64,000 bases of DNA from Streptomyces sp. NBC_01454 (lineage in GTDB: Bacteria; Actinomycetota; Actinomycetes; Streptomycetales; Streptomycetaceae), in contig NZ_CP109460.1 in NCBI RefSeq assembly GCF_036227565.1, positions 7,998,001 to 8,062,000 on the forward strand, in the 5' to 3' direction. Each line of letters begins with the position of its first letter. The first letter of the stretch is position 1. Position numbers and translations under genes: made by a program. The notes under the pieces are model-generated. The model was not told where the DNA came from. It did not search any database and was given only the letters and a program-made list of their open reading frames with translations. Below are positions 51,245-59,490 of the stretch, one piece after another.

Positions 51245-51682
51245 TCATCTCCGGGCAGGAGCGGCGGTCCACGGCAGCAGCAGGCCGTCGCCGTCGGTGC
51301 GCGGGACGAGGTGGAGATGGAGATGGCGGACGGTCTGGGTGGCCGAGGTGCCGCGCGAGGTGATCACGTTGCAGTCGCCGGCCTCCGCCGCGAGTTCGGC
51401 GGCGCGCAGCATGGTGGTCGCGGAGACCACCGGGTCCTCCGCGACATCGGCGACATGCACCCGGGGGATGACCAGCGCATGTCCGGCGGTGACCCCTCCG
51501 TGGTGCGGTCGGATGGCGATGGTCTCCGGCCACTCGCGCAACAGCGTGGCCGGTGCCTGGCCGCCCACGATCAGACAGAAGGGGCAGCCGGGCCGCCGGG
51601 CGGGCCGGGGAGTCCGCGGATGCTGCGGGCGGGTGCCGGGCAGGTCGCCGGCCGCCTCGCGGAACTCCCCGGGACAGACCAT
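51245..51682 (-). CDS. HIT-family protein
   Basis: A 145-residue histidine-triad protein. The CPFCLIVGG segment (~residue 32) opens the domain, HALVIPRVHVADV follows and the active-site triad HLHLHLVPR is at ~residue 120. Family members hydrolyse nucleotide-phosphoramidates or dinucleoside polyphosphates. The first ~25 residues are Pro/Arg-rich and probably not conserved, so a later start is possible. Confidence 0.9.
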   Translation of the reverse strand: MVCPGEFREAAGDLPGTRPQHPRTPRPARRPGCPFCLIVGGQAPATLLREWPETIAIRPHHGGVTAGHALVIPRVHVADVAEDPVVSATTMLRAAELAAEAGDCNVITSRGTSATQTVRHLHLHLVPRTDGDGLLLPWTAAPARR

Positions 51683-51799
51683 GAATCCTCCGCAGCAACG
51701 TCGTGGGGGCGGCCGTGCCCCATGAGAGTCCGCTCATGCGTTACTCAGCCAGATTTCCGGCCGTTTGAACGCTATGTTCCGCCGCCGGGCGGACCGTCC

Positions 51800-52366
51800 T
51801 CACCAGAGTCTGTCGATCTCGCCCGGATACACCTCGATACGGGAGTGCGGGAAAGAGGAGCGGTGCCGCCGGGCGAGGGGCGAGAAGAAGCCGCCCAGGG
51901 TGACCTTGTCGAAGCCGGGCCGGTCGCTGGGGAACGGGTCCGGCGGCGTACCGCCGATCAGCACCGCACCGGGGAGCCGCTGCCAGCCCGCGCGCTCGTA
52001 GAAGGACAGCAGCGGTCGGTCGCAGGTGAACAGGCCGACGTCCAGATCCATGGCGGCCATCTCCGTGCGGGCGGCCGTCACCAGGCGGTGGCCATGACCC
52101 TGGCCGCGGGCGGCCCGTCGGGTCACCACCGTGCTCAGCCCCGCGGCCCGGAACCGCTGTCCGTCGTGGACGAGTTCCTTGCGGAGGATGTCGAGCGCGG
52201 CGAGCACCGAGGATCCCTCGACGAGCAGCATCGACACCGGCCGCAGTGCCGGGTCGTGGGCGAACGTGCCGGGCGCCGACGCGGAATCCGGGGGCCAGGC
52301 CTCGTCCCTGAGCGCCGACACCTGTTGGTGCAGGGCGGGCGGGACAGCGGCTTCCGGGAATGTCAT
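51800..52366 (-). CDS. GNAT-family N-acetyltransferase
   Basis: A 188-residue acetyltransferase. VVTRRAARGQGHGHRLVTAARTEMAAMDLDVGLFTCDRPLLSFYERAGWQ carries the acetyl-CoA-binding RxxGxG/H pattern (RGQGHGHR) and the late FYERAGW motif. Substrate unknown. ATG 52366, or GTG 52375 nine bases earlier, are both possible starts. Not linked to the TIR operon. Confidence 0.88.
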   Translation of the reverse strand: MTFPEAAVPPALHQQVSALRDEAWPPDSASAPGTFAHDPALRPVSMLLVEGSSVLAALDILRKELVHDGQRFRAAGLSTVVTRRAARGQGHGHRLVTAARTEMAAMDLDVGLFTCDRPLLSFYERAGWQRLPGAVLIGGTPPDPFPSDRPGFDKVTLGGFFSPLARRHRSSFPHSRIEVYPGEIDRLW

Positions 52367-52535
52367 GATCGGCACACGTCCATTGTGGCTGCCCGCCTCA
52401 CGGAGACCAAGGCGTTTCCGGTCCCGCCGGCTGTGACCGCCGACCGTTCCCGCCCCCGCCCCCGCCCCCGGGCCCGACGTGATCGCGGACCGGCATCCTT
52501 GCATGTCCATGGCGTCCGTCGGGCAGGCGACCGTC

Positions 52536-52955
52536 ATGGGAATGCTGAGGCGTTTGGAACGTGCGGTGGAGGACTGCGAGAGCGCGCTGCTGGCCAAGAT
52601 CTTCCACACCGACCCGGTCCAGTTGCTCGATGACCTGCGGCAGGAGTGCGATGAGCACGCCGTCGTGTGCAGCCGGCATCGAGTTCTGGTACCCAACGAC
52701 TACACCGTTGAACTCGCGCAGGAAGTACATGACGAACTCGTCGCAGGCGGCGGAGAGGTGGGGCAGCAGCTGACCGATGTGCTGGCCCGGCACGCCATCG
52801 AGCGCGACTACGAATGGGCGGGCCCGCTGACGGTCCACGTCACCACCGCCGAGGTCCCGAACGGCCGGTACCGCGTGTCGAGCGCCGCCCTCGCGCACAT
52901 CCCCGCCGTTGCCGCTGGCCCCCAACAGGCCACACCAGCGGTGGGATTCACCTGA
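52536..52955 (+). CDS. DUF3662 (FhaA N-terminal-like) protein without FHA domain
   Basis: A 139-residue protein that matches the FhaA N-terminal domain: MLRRLERAVEDCESALLAKIF, DPVQLLDDLRQECDEHAVVCSRHRVLVPNDYTVEL. In FhaA (a regulator of cell-wall synthesis) this domain precedes a long linker and an FHA domain; here the protein ends after the domain and a short tail. The FHA domain is missing, so this is a stand-alone paralogue or a truncated copy. ATG 52536 is chosen to match the family; in-frame ATGs upstream exist. Confidence 0.8.
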   Translation: MGMLRRLERAVEDCESALLAKIFHTDPVQLLDDLRQECDEHAVVCSRHRVLVPNDYTVELAQEVHDELVAGGGEVGQQLTDVLARHAIERDYEWAGPLTVHVTTAEVPNGRYRVSSAALAHIPAVAAGPQQATPAVGFT

Positions 52956-53015
52956 TCCGTCCGGCGTCGCCGGGGCAGACCGGGCATCTGTCGCACAGAC
53001 CCTTTGGAGGCCTGA

Positions 53016-53345
53016 ATGGACCGGACCGCACACCCTCAGCTCGATGAGATCACCCTGCGGCCCATCGGCCGGGTGGTGAGCACCCGCGTGGCAACCCCGA
53101 CTGGCCGCTGGTCGGCATCTTCGCGCAGCGCGGCAAGGACCGTCCCAACCGGCTGGGCGTCTCGCGCTGCACGCTGGTGAAGGCCGACGGCGTGGACCTC
53201 CACGTCCTCGGCCTGGACGCGGTGGACGCAACCCCGGTCCTCGACATCAAGCCCTACCTCCACGAGTTCGGCCCCCGCGGCGAGCTTCGGCAGCCGCAAT
53301 GGGCGAGCGAACTGATGGCCCGCTACTACAGACAGACAGACAGAC
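53016..53345 (+). pseudogene. TrmO-family tRNA methyltransferase relic with internal deletion
   Basis: ATG 53016 (GGAGG upstream) starts PQLDEITLRPIGRVVST, the TrmO (UPF0066) N-terminus, then the frame changes. The C-terminal half continues as HPRGNPDWPLVGIFAQRGKDRPNRLGVSRCTLV and VLGLDAVDATPVLDIKPYLHEF in another frame. About 50-60 residues of the centre are missing at the junction. The end is in a GACA repeat (53334-53346). It is a non-functional gene. Confidence 0.85.
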
Positions 53346-53402
53346 AGCCGGAGCCGCGCCGTGGGGAGCACCACGGCACGGCCCGCCGGCCGTCCGCCGG
53401 GC

Positions 53403-53714
53403 TCACTCCAACGAGTCGGCGATCTCCGCGATCACCTGGGCATGGCAGGGCTCAGGAAGGCACCAGCAGCCCAGCCGGCGGCCGCGCAGCTCGGGCAGGA
53501 GAGCGAGCAGATCGGGGCGCGCCAGCAGATGGTCGCGGTACTTCGCCAGGACCTCCGCGCGCGTTCCGTCCGGGCCCGGACGAAAGGGACTGGCCAGCGG
53601 TGAGGCGTTGAGGTGCCAGCCGCCCCGGTGCATCGCCCGCCCGACGTAGACCACGTCGGCGTACTCCGGATCGTCGCGGTGGCCCTTGAGGTTGACGACC
53701 GTCGTGCGCTTCAT
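53403..53714 (-). CDS. DUF4326 domain protein
   Basis: A 103-residue protein: TTVVNLKGHRDDPEYADVVYVGRAMHRGGWHLNASPLASPF, then ARPDLLALLPELRGRRLGCWCLPEPCHAQVI with CWCxPxxCH. The Cys/His cluster suggests metal binding. Function unknown. ATG 53714 overlaps the thioesterase stop (ATGA), so it is translationally coupled to it. Confidence 0.9.
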   Translation of the reverse strand: MKRTTVVNLKGHRDDPEYADVVYVGRAMHRGGWHLNASPLASPFRPGPDGTRAEVLAKYRDHLLARPDLLALLPELRGRRLGCWCLPEPCHAQVIAEIADSLE

Positions 53715-54253
53715 ACCGTCATCCTCGCGCCGTTCGCCGCGTCCGGCAGTGCGAACACTGCGCACGTCGTGGTCGCATGGGCGTAGACCTTGCCGTCGGC
53801 CGCCCCGACCACCCGGGCCTCGGCGGTCGCGGTCGTACGGCCCGCGTGCACGACGTTGCCCTCGCAGCGCAGCAGGGGGCCGTGGGCGAAGACGGGGCGC
53901 ACCAGATGCACCCCGAGCTGGACCGTGGTGTACGCGCGTCCCGGCGGCAGTGTCGTCAGGACCGCACTGCCGAGGGCGGAGTCGAGCAGGGTGGCGAGAA
54001 AGCCGCCGTGCACACTGCCCATCGGATTGAGGAGATGCTCGCCGGGCTCCCCCTCGAACACGGCCCGGCCCTCCTCGGCGGCCACCAGCCGGAACCCGAG
54101 CGTCCCGCAGATCGGGGCCGGGGGCAGCGTGCCGTCGAGGCTGAGCCGGAGCAGTTCCAGACCGGAACGGCCGCCCACGTCCGCGAAGGAGGTGGGGGAA
54201 GCCCAGTGGTGGGTGCGCGAGCGCGTCCCGCCGGTGTCCGTGGACCGTGTCAT
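53711..54253 (-). CDS. PaaI-type hotdog thioesterase
   Basis: A 180-residue hotdog-fold protein: EHLLNPMGSVHGGFLATLLDSALGSAVL is the PaaI active-site helix (N...H GG....D), then YTTVQLGVHLVRPV and GRTTATAEARVV. Such enzymes cleave acyl- or aryl-CoA thioesters. Starts at ATG 54253; the upstream frame is not conserved. Transcribed divergently from the AraC gene, with DUF4326 as second gene. Confidence 0.9.
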   Translation of the reverse strand: MTRSTDTGGTRSRTHHWASPTSFADVGGRSGLELLRLSLDGTLPPAPICGTLGFRLVAAEEGRAVFEGEPGEHLLNPMGSVHGGFLATLLDSALGSAVLTTLPPGRAYTTVQLGVHLVRPVFAHGPLLRCEGNVVHAGRTTATAEARVVGAADGKVYAHATTTCAVFALPDAANGARMTV

Positions 54254-54435
54254 CTCTCGTTCTCTTCCGTTCGTGCCGCCGCACACCCGGCGGGTGCGGC
54301 GGAGCGGGACCGCCGGCGGGCCGCGGCACAGGCCGTGGGCCGGGCGCCGCCCGGTGTCCCCGACTCCTGGGACCGGTGGGTGCCCCAAGCGGGACACCCA
54401 CCGAACGTACGGCTGCGCACCAGCCGCATGACAGT

Positions 54436-54447
54436 GTCGTAAACGAC
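54436..54447. promoter_or_regulatory. Inverted repeat in the divergent promoter
   Basis: GTCGTAAACGAC, a 5-bp inverted repeat with 2-base spacer, 22 bases upstream of the AraC-type gene. A plausible regulator-binding site for either divergent gene. Confidence 0.5.
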
Positions 54448-54468
54448 TCCTCTGATAGCGTTTCCGAC

Positions 54469-55434
54469 ATGGATGTGGCGGTGCTGGCCTACGACGGAGT
54501 CTTCGACTCCGGGCTCGCGGCGATCCTCGACGTACTCGACGGCGCCAACGCGATGCGCGGGGAACTGGCCCAGCCGCCGCCCGCCTGGCGGGTCACCACG
54601 CACGGCTTCCGCCGCCGGGTGCGCACCGCGGCCGGACACCTCGTGCAGACCGCCCCGGTGAGTGCGGCCGCAGCGGCGGACCTGCTGGTCGTTCCCGCCC
54701 TCGCCGAGCGGCGCCCCGAGTCCCTCCTCGCCCATGTCTCGGGTGCGGCGTCCGCCCCGCTGCGGCGTCTGGTGGCGACCGCACGCGAGCGCGGCACCCC
54801 CGTCGCCTCGGCGTGCACCGGCACCTTCCTGCTGGCGGAGTCCGGGGTCCTGGACGGACGGCGGGCCACCACGAGCTGGTGGCTGGCCCCGGTCTTCCGC
54901 ACCCGCTATCCCGCGGTCGAGGTCGAGCAGACCCGCATGGTGATCACCTCGGACGGTGTGACGACGGCCGGCGCCGCCTTCGGCCATGTCGACCTCGCAC
55001 TCGCCGTCGTCCGGATGACCAGCCCCGCGCTGGCGGACCTGGTGGCCCGCTATCTGGTGGTCGACGAACGGCCCTCGCAGTCGGCGTACACCATCCCCGG
55101 CGCCCTCGCCCGGAGCGACCCGCTGGTGTCGGCCTTCGAGGGCTGGGTCCGCGGGCGGCTGTCCGGGCCGATCAGCATCAGTACGGCCGCCCGCGAGCTG
55201 GGCGTCAGCGAACGGACCCTGCAACGCACGGTGCGGCGCACCCTGGGCATCTCCCCGGTGCGCTTCGTGCAGGACGTCCGGGTGGAGCAGGCGGCGCATC
55301 TGCTGCGGACCACCGATCTGACGCTGGAGGCCGTCGCCCGCACGGTCGGATACGAGCACGCCAACACCCTCCGCGTCCTGCTGCGCCGGCTCACCGGCCG
55401 GACGGCGGGAGCCCTCCGGGGCCCGGACGGCTGA
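54469..55434 (+). CDS. GATase1-like + AraC HTH transcriptional regulator (GlxA type)
   Basis: A 321-residue regulator. Residues 1-~185 are a class I glutamine amidotransferase-like (DJ-1/PfpI) sensor domain (VACTGTFLLAESGVLDGRRATT has the Cys elbow ACTGTF). Residues ~225-315 are a two-HTH AraC domain: ISISTAARELGVSERTLQRTVRRTLGISPVRFVQDVRVEQAAHLLRTTDLTLEAVARTVGYEHANTLRVLLRRLTG. ATG 54469. Divergent from the thioesterase, which it may control. Confidence 0.93.
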   Translation: MDVAVLAYDGVFDSGLAAILDVLDGANAMRGELAQPPPAWRVTTHGFRRRVRTAAGHLVQTAPVSAAAAADLLVVPALAERRPESLLAHVSGAASAPLRRLVATARERGTPVASACTGTFLLAESGVLDGRRATTSWWLAPVFRTRYPAVEVEQTRMVITSDGVTTAGAAFGHVDLALAVVRMTSPALADLVARYLVVDERPSQSAYTIPGALARSDPLVSAFEGWVRGRLSGPISISTAARELGVSERTLQRTVRRTLGISPVRFVQDVRVEQAAHLLRTTDLTLEAVARTVGYEHANTLRVLLRRLTGRTAGALRGPDG

Positions 55435-55450
55435 CGTCCGGGCCGAGAGC

Positions 55451-55488
55451 GGCCGCCCCCGTACGTTCGGGGACGTACGGGGGCGGCC
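55451..55488. terminator. Strong bidirectional hairpin terminator
   Basis: A 16-bp perfect stem (GGCCGCCCCCGTACGT with its complement) and a 6-base loop, between the convergent regulator and small secreted protein genes. Confidence 0.92.
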
Positions 55489-55563
55489 CGCCTCCCGGGC
55501 GCCGCACCCGGTGACCACCGGTGTGCTGGCGGGAGGTGTGCGCTGCCGGGAGGTGCCGGCGGT

Positions 55564-55866
55564 TTACAGCGGCCGGGCCCAGAGGTCCCACTGGAGACCC
55601 CCGCCGTCGCAGAACGGATCGGCCCACTTGCCGCTGCTGACCAGGTCGGTGCCGGCGGCCTGGCATCCGCTGAGGGTCCAGAACTTCTTGCCGGTCCACA
55701 CGGTTCCAGGCGGGCCGTCCATCGGCGTGACGTGGTGCTGAGCCCGAGCCACCGGCGCGGCGGCCGCGGTGGCGGGGGCCGCATGGGCCTGAGCGGCGCC
55801 CCCCAGTCCGAGGACAGTGAGTGTGGCGGCAGCGAGTGCGGTGGTGAGAATGCGCCTGTTTCGCAT
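55564..55866 (-). CDS. Small secreted protein
   Basis: A 100-residue exported protein: signal peptide (RILTTALAAATLTVLGLGGAAQAHA) and a ~70-residue mature part with two Cys (LSGCQAAGTDLV; DPFCDGGGLQWDLW), so probably one disulphide. Such peptides are common in Streptomyces, often of unknown role. ATG 55866 has GGAAG upstream. Confidence 0.7.
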   Translation of the reverse strand: MRNRRILTTALAAATLTVLGLGGAAQAHAAPATAAAAPVARAQHHVTPMDGPPGTVWTGKKFWTLSGCQAAGTDLVSSGKWADPFCDGGGLQWDLWARPL

Positions 55867-56433
55867 GTGATTTCCTTCCCCGTCGTTCCGGGCCCCTTGC
55901 GGGCCCGTCACCCTGCACACGGATACGGACCCTTCGGTGTATGACACCTCGTGATGTGAGGTGGGTCACACGGGGGGTTGGACCTCGAACGGCGGCTCGT
56001 CCGGCCCCGTCGGGGCCGCCGATGCGGCGCGTCCGGTGGCTCGACCCTCCCGCTCCTTCGCAAAGTCCATTGACTGAAAAGGCATTTGACGAAGCGTCAC
56101 CACGTCGCTTTTGCGGTTCCGGTCGGCCGGTGTCCTGGGGAGGGTGGTTGCCGGGAAGTGGCGCCGCGGTGCCCGGCGCGTTCCCCGCGTCGAGGTGTCG
56201 TGGTGCCGGCCGCGGCGGTCGTGAGGCCTGGTGGGCGGACGGGCGGGCGCCTGGGAGTCGGGGATGGCTGTGCGAACTGCCCCGACTTGCCGGTTTGCCG
56301 GTTCTTTTCGGGGTGTTCGCCGGAGACGCTTGCCTTGGAAGTGTGTGGGTGGATAGCGTAACCAGCACCTAAAGCTTTCTGGACAGCTTTAGTGAAAGCT
56401 AAAACACTGGATCGTCCCGGGTGGGGGAGAAGT
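55867..56433. other. Intergenic region before the flavoprotein operon
   Basis: About 565 bases between divergent genes. The first part is featureless and holds the secreted-protein promoter. The last 65 bases hold the AAAGCT/AGCTTT repeats described separately. No gene seen. Confidence 0.5.
56369..56398. promoter_or_regulatory. AGCTTT/AAAGCT repeated operator
   Basis: AAAGCTTT (56369-56376) is followed by AGCTTT (56383-56388), AGTG and AAAGCT (56393-56398). The two overlapping palindromes lie 36 bases before the flavoprotein start, in AT-rich sequence unlike the surroundings. They look like a MarR/HxlR-type operator over the promoter. Confidence 0.65.
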
Positions 56434-57045
56434 ATGCAGATCAAGGTTGCGGTGGCGTACCACAGCGGATACGGCCACACCGCAAAGCAGGCGGCGGCCG
56501 TCGCGGCCGGCGCCGAGAAGGTTCCCGACACCCAGGTACGCCTGGTCTCCCTTGCCGAGCTGAACGACGAACTGTGGGAGGTGCTGCAGGAGTCCGATGC
56601 GCTGATCTTCGGCACGCCGACCTACATGGGCGGCAGCAGCGCCGTCTTCCGTGCCTTCGTCGAAGCCACCAGTGCGGTCTGGGGCGACAACATGCGCTGG
56701 AAGAACAAGATCGCCGGCGGTTTCACCAACAGCGGCAACATGGCCGGTGACAAGCTCAACGCGCTGATCGACATTGCGCTGTTCGCCGCCCAGCACGGCA
56801 TGGTCTGGGTCGGCCTCGCGGAGTACGGCGGCTGGAACACCTCCACCGGAAGCCCCGAGGACCTCAACCGGCTCGGCAGCTGGCTGGGTGCCATGTCCCA
56901 GTCGAACAACGACGAGGGGGCCGATGTCATCCCCTGCGCCAGCGACCTGCGCACCGCCGAGGCGCTCGGCCGCCGGATCGCCGAGACGGCCCACATCCAC
57001 CGGGCCGGCCGCGCGGCCGTCGAGTTCGACGAGGTGTCCGGCTGA
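56434..57045 (+). CDS. NAD(P)H-dependent flavodoxin-like oxidoreductase (WrbA type)
   Basis: A 203-residue flavodoxin-fold protein. VAVAYHSGYGHTAKQAAAVAAGAE carries the FMN phosphate loop (YHSGYGHT), IFGTPTYMGGSSAVFRAF the second loop and AGGFTNSGNMAGDK the third. Such WrbA-like proteins reduce quinones with NAD(P)H. ATG 56434 with GGGGGAGA upstream. First gene after the palindromic operator. Confidence 0.92.
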   Translation: MQIKVAVAYHSGYGHTAKQAAAVAAGAEKVPDTQVRLVSLAELNDELWEVLQESDALIFGTPTYMGGSSAVFRAFVEATSAVWGDNMRWKNKIAGGFTNSGNMAGDKLNALIDIALFAAQHGMVWVGLAEYGGWNTSTGSPEDLNRLGSWLGAMSQSNNDEGADVIPCASDLRTAEALGRRIAETAHIHRAGRAAVEFDEVSG

Positions 57046-57091
57046 CGATCCGCGGTTCTTGTGGAGGCAGCTGCGACGGGAGGGGGGCCCG

Positions 57092-57442
57092 ATGAACAGC
57101 CGTCAGAGGCCGGTGCGCCCTGCGGACATCTCCACCATGGAGGTCCGCGGTGGCGGGCCGGTCAACGGGGTGCACGGCACGGCAACCGCCGTGCGGGACA
57201 AGGCTGCTGACGGCACGTCCGTGCGGCGGCCGATCGGCCACGCGCCGCGGGAGCGGGCGCGGGCTCGCGTACGCCCGTCCGGCCGGACCCGGGTGCCCCC
57301 GGTCCGCGCCCGCCGCTCCCCGCGTGCGGGGCACCGTCACCGCCACCACACTGCCGCCGCAGCGGCCCCCTCATGTCCTTGCCACCCGGCCTCCCCCGGC
57401 CCTTCCTTGCCTGCCGCCTTGCCGGCCGCACCGGAGGCGTGA
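57092..57442 (+). CDS. Possible small protein between flavoprotein and methyltransferase
   Basis: ATG 57092 follows GGAGGGGGGC. The first ~50 residues have a plausible sequence (VRPADISTMEVRGGG; HGTATAVRDKA) and typical codon use, the last part is Arg/Pro/His-rich. No family known to me. It could be a short peptide extended by chance. Confidence 0.3.
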   Translation: MNSRQRPVRPADISTMEVRGGGPVNGVHGTATAVRDKAADGTSVRRPIGHAPRERARARVRPSGRTRVPPVRARRSPRAGHRHRHHTAAAAAPSCPCHPASPGPSLPAALPAAPEA

Positions 57443-57809
57443 GGCTCATGTGCCGCGACGCCCGGGTGGCCGGTTTCTCCGTGGCCTCACGGAACGCGGC
57501 ACCGGCGCCCGGAACCGGCGCACACACCAGCAGCTGAACACCACCCGACGGGCCCGCCCCGCCGGGTGAAGCATCACGGCACCACGGCACCAGGCACCAC
57601 GGCGCGGAACACCCTCCGCTGCGTCTTCCCGGCGCGGCCGGAGCCGGCCCGCCCCGGGGCGCAGTCGTTCCTCCGGCCCCGGCCGGCTGATGCGCGTCCC
57701 CGAACGGCGGTCCCACCACTTCCCGTGCCCGCGGGCCCACCGCGAGCACCACATGCCCTGCCGCGTACCGTCTGCGCGGCTCTCCCCTGCCATCCCGAGG
57801 AGATCAGCC
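57443..57809. other. Intergenic region, no gene seen
   Basis: About 365 bases. Only the region just before 57810 (CGAGGAGATCAGCC) is clearly functional as the ribosome site of the methyltransferase. Confidence 0.4.
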
Positions 57810-58811
57810 ATGTTCAAGACCACCACCGACGCCGAGCTGGCCGGCAATCCGATCGACGAGGTGATCGGGTCCACCATCCGCTACGCGGCGCTCACCTCCG
57901 CCGCCAAGCTCGGCATCTTCACGGCCCTGGAGAAGAGCCCCAAGACCCTCGACGAACTCGCCACGTCGATCGGCGCGAGCACGGACGGCACCCGCGCGGT
58001 GGCCGATGTCGCCGCCGTCCTGGGCTGGCTCGCCCTGGAGGACGGGCGGTACCGCAACGGCCCGCTCGCCGAACGCTGGCTGGGCAAGGACGCCGAGTAC
58101 GACTTCACCCCGGCGCTGCTGTGGGCGTACGAACTCACCAACGTCATGTGGGATCTGCCGCAGGCCGTACGCGACGGCAAGCCCGCCCAGTCCCTCTGGG
58201 AGCGCTGGGCCGACAAGCCAGAGGCCGGGCGGGACTTCTCCGCCTACATGCGGATCAAGTCCCGGCTGACCGTACAGTCCATCGTCGACGCCGTACCGGT
58301 GCCCGAAGGGGCCCGGCGCCTGCTGGACCTGGGAGGTTCGCACGGGCTGCACTCCATGGCCATGTGCGAGCGGCACCCCGAGCTGTCCGCGACCATCCTC
58401 GACCTGCCCGAGGCGCTCGCCGACACCGGAACCGCGATCGAGAAGGCGGGCCTGGCCGACCGGATCACCCTGCAGAGCGGCAGCTTCCTGAGCGGCGACC
58501 TCGGCACCGGCTACGACGTCGTCTTCCTCTTCGAGATCGTGCACAACCACACCGACGAGGAGAACCGGGACCTGATCGCACGGGCCGCCAAGGCGCTGCG
58601 GCCCGGCGGCCGGATCGTGGTCCTCGAAGACGTCCGCGGGGAGCAGCTCGACGAGCACAACGCCGCCTTCTCCCTGGCGATGTACGCCTGCTCCGGTGAC
58701 CGCACCTACAGCCTGCCGGAGATCTCCGGCTGGCTGAACGACGCAGGTCTGTCGGGCGTCGAGCGGATCGCGCTGCCCTCTTCCGTCTCCCTGGTCGTCG
58801 GTACCAAGTAG
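57810..58811 (+). CDS. O-methyltransferase, plant/actinomycete family 2 type
   Basis: A 333-residue SAM-dependent O-methyltransferase. Residues ~15-100 are the winged-helix dimerisation domain (KLGIFTALEKSPKTLDELATSIGAS). LLDLGGSHGLHSMAMCERHP is the SAM-binding motif I, LSATILDLPEA motif II, DVVFLFEIVHNHTDEE the catalytic region with His, and GGRIVVLED motif III. Such enzymes methylate phenol or enol hydroxyls in small-molecule pathways. ATG 57810 with GAGGAG upstream. Followed by the hemolysin-family gene 28 bases later. Confidence 0.92.
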   Translation: MFKTTTDAELAGNPIDEVIGSTIRYAALTSAAKLGIFTALEKSPKTLDELATSIGASTDGTRAVADVAAVLGWLALEDGRYRNGPLAERWLGKDAEYDFTPALLWAYELTNVMWDLPQAVRDGKPAQSLWERWADKPEAGRDFSAYMRIKSRLTVQSIVDAVPVPEGARRLLDLGGSHGLHSMAMCERHPELSATILDLPEALADTGTAIEKAGLADRITLQSGSFLSGDLGTGYDVVFLFEIVHNHTDEENRDLIARAAKALRPGGRIVVLEDVRGEQLDEHNAAFSLAMYACSGDRTYSLPEISGWLNDAGLSGVERIALPSSVSLVVGTK

Positions 58812-58839
58812 AGCCGGCAGCCGGGGAAGGGGGAGCACC

Positions 58840-59490
58840 GTGCAGATCGATCTGGCACACCGGTCCACCAGCTCATGGCTGGACGCCGCGGACCTCGCTC
58901 GTGAGGTGTACGCCCAGGCATACGGCGCCGATGTGGCGCCCCGGCCCGACTCATTCATCGTCGCCCGCCCGGCCTGCGGCGGGACGGAGGAACCCGCGGC
59001 GCCACTGGCCTGCGCGGGGCTCACCTTCGGCAGCGACCAGGAACTGTTCTCCGAGCGCTACCTCGACACCGGTGTCGAGGAAGCCGCACTGGCCCGTCTC
59101 GGGGTCACGGTGGACCGCAGGCGGGTGGTGGAAGTGGGGGCGCTGGCCACCCGCCGCTCCTCGGTCGGCCGCGAACTGATCAGAGCCACCCCGATCATCG
59201 CCTGGTGCCTGGGCATGGAGTACATCCTGTGCACCGTGACCCGGAGCCTGATCACGACGCTGGGCCGGACCGGCATCTGCTTCGAGCCGTTCGGCCCCGC
59301 CGACCCCCGCCGGCTGTCTCCCGAGGAGGCGGCGTGCTGGGGCTCGTACTACGACCACGAACCCCAGGTCGGCGTCATCGCCCTGAACGCCCTGGACCGG
59401 CTCTTCTCCGACGCCACCGGGCGCTACTCCGTCACCGATCTCCAACTGAGCATCAGCGCCATGGAGGTGGCCGGCCATGCTGGGCATTGA
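58840..59490 (+). CDS. Thermostable-hemolysin-family protein (GNAT-like)
   Basis: A 216-residue protein of the family named after Vibrio thermostable hemolysin. The core VVEVGALATRRSSVGRELIRATPIIAWCLGMEYILCTVTRSLITTLGRTGICFEPFG resembles the acyl-transfer (GNAT/autoinducer-synthase-like) fold with its strand-helix-strand order. No signal peptide and no pore motif, so it is probably an acyltransferase-type enzyme rather than a hemolysin; that is inference. GTG 58840 has GGGGGAG 5 bases upstream. Its end overlaps the ligase start by 14 bases. Confidence 0.78.
   Translation: MQIDLAHRSTSSWLDAADLAREVYAQAYGADVAPRPDSFIVARPACGGTEEPAAPLACAGLTFGSDQELFSERYLDTGVEEAALARLGVTVDRRRVVEVGALATRRSSVGRELIRATPIIAWCLGMEYILCTVTRSLITTLGRTGICFEPFGPADPRRLSPEEAACWGSYYDHEPQVGVIALNALDRLFSDATGRYSVTDLQLSISAMEVAGHAGH

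Noticed and set aside
53334..53346. GACA tetranucleotide repeat
   Set aside because: Only about three units at the end of the TrmO relic; too short for a separate finding.
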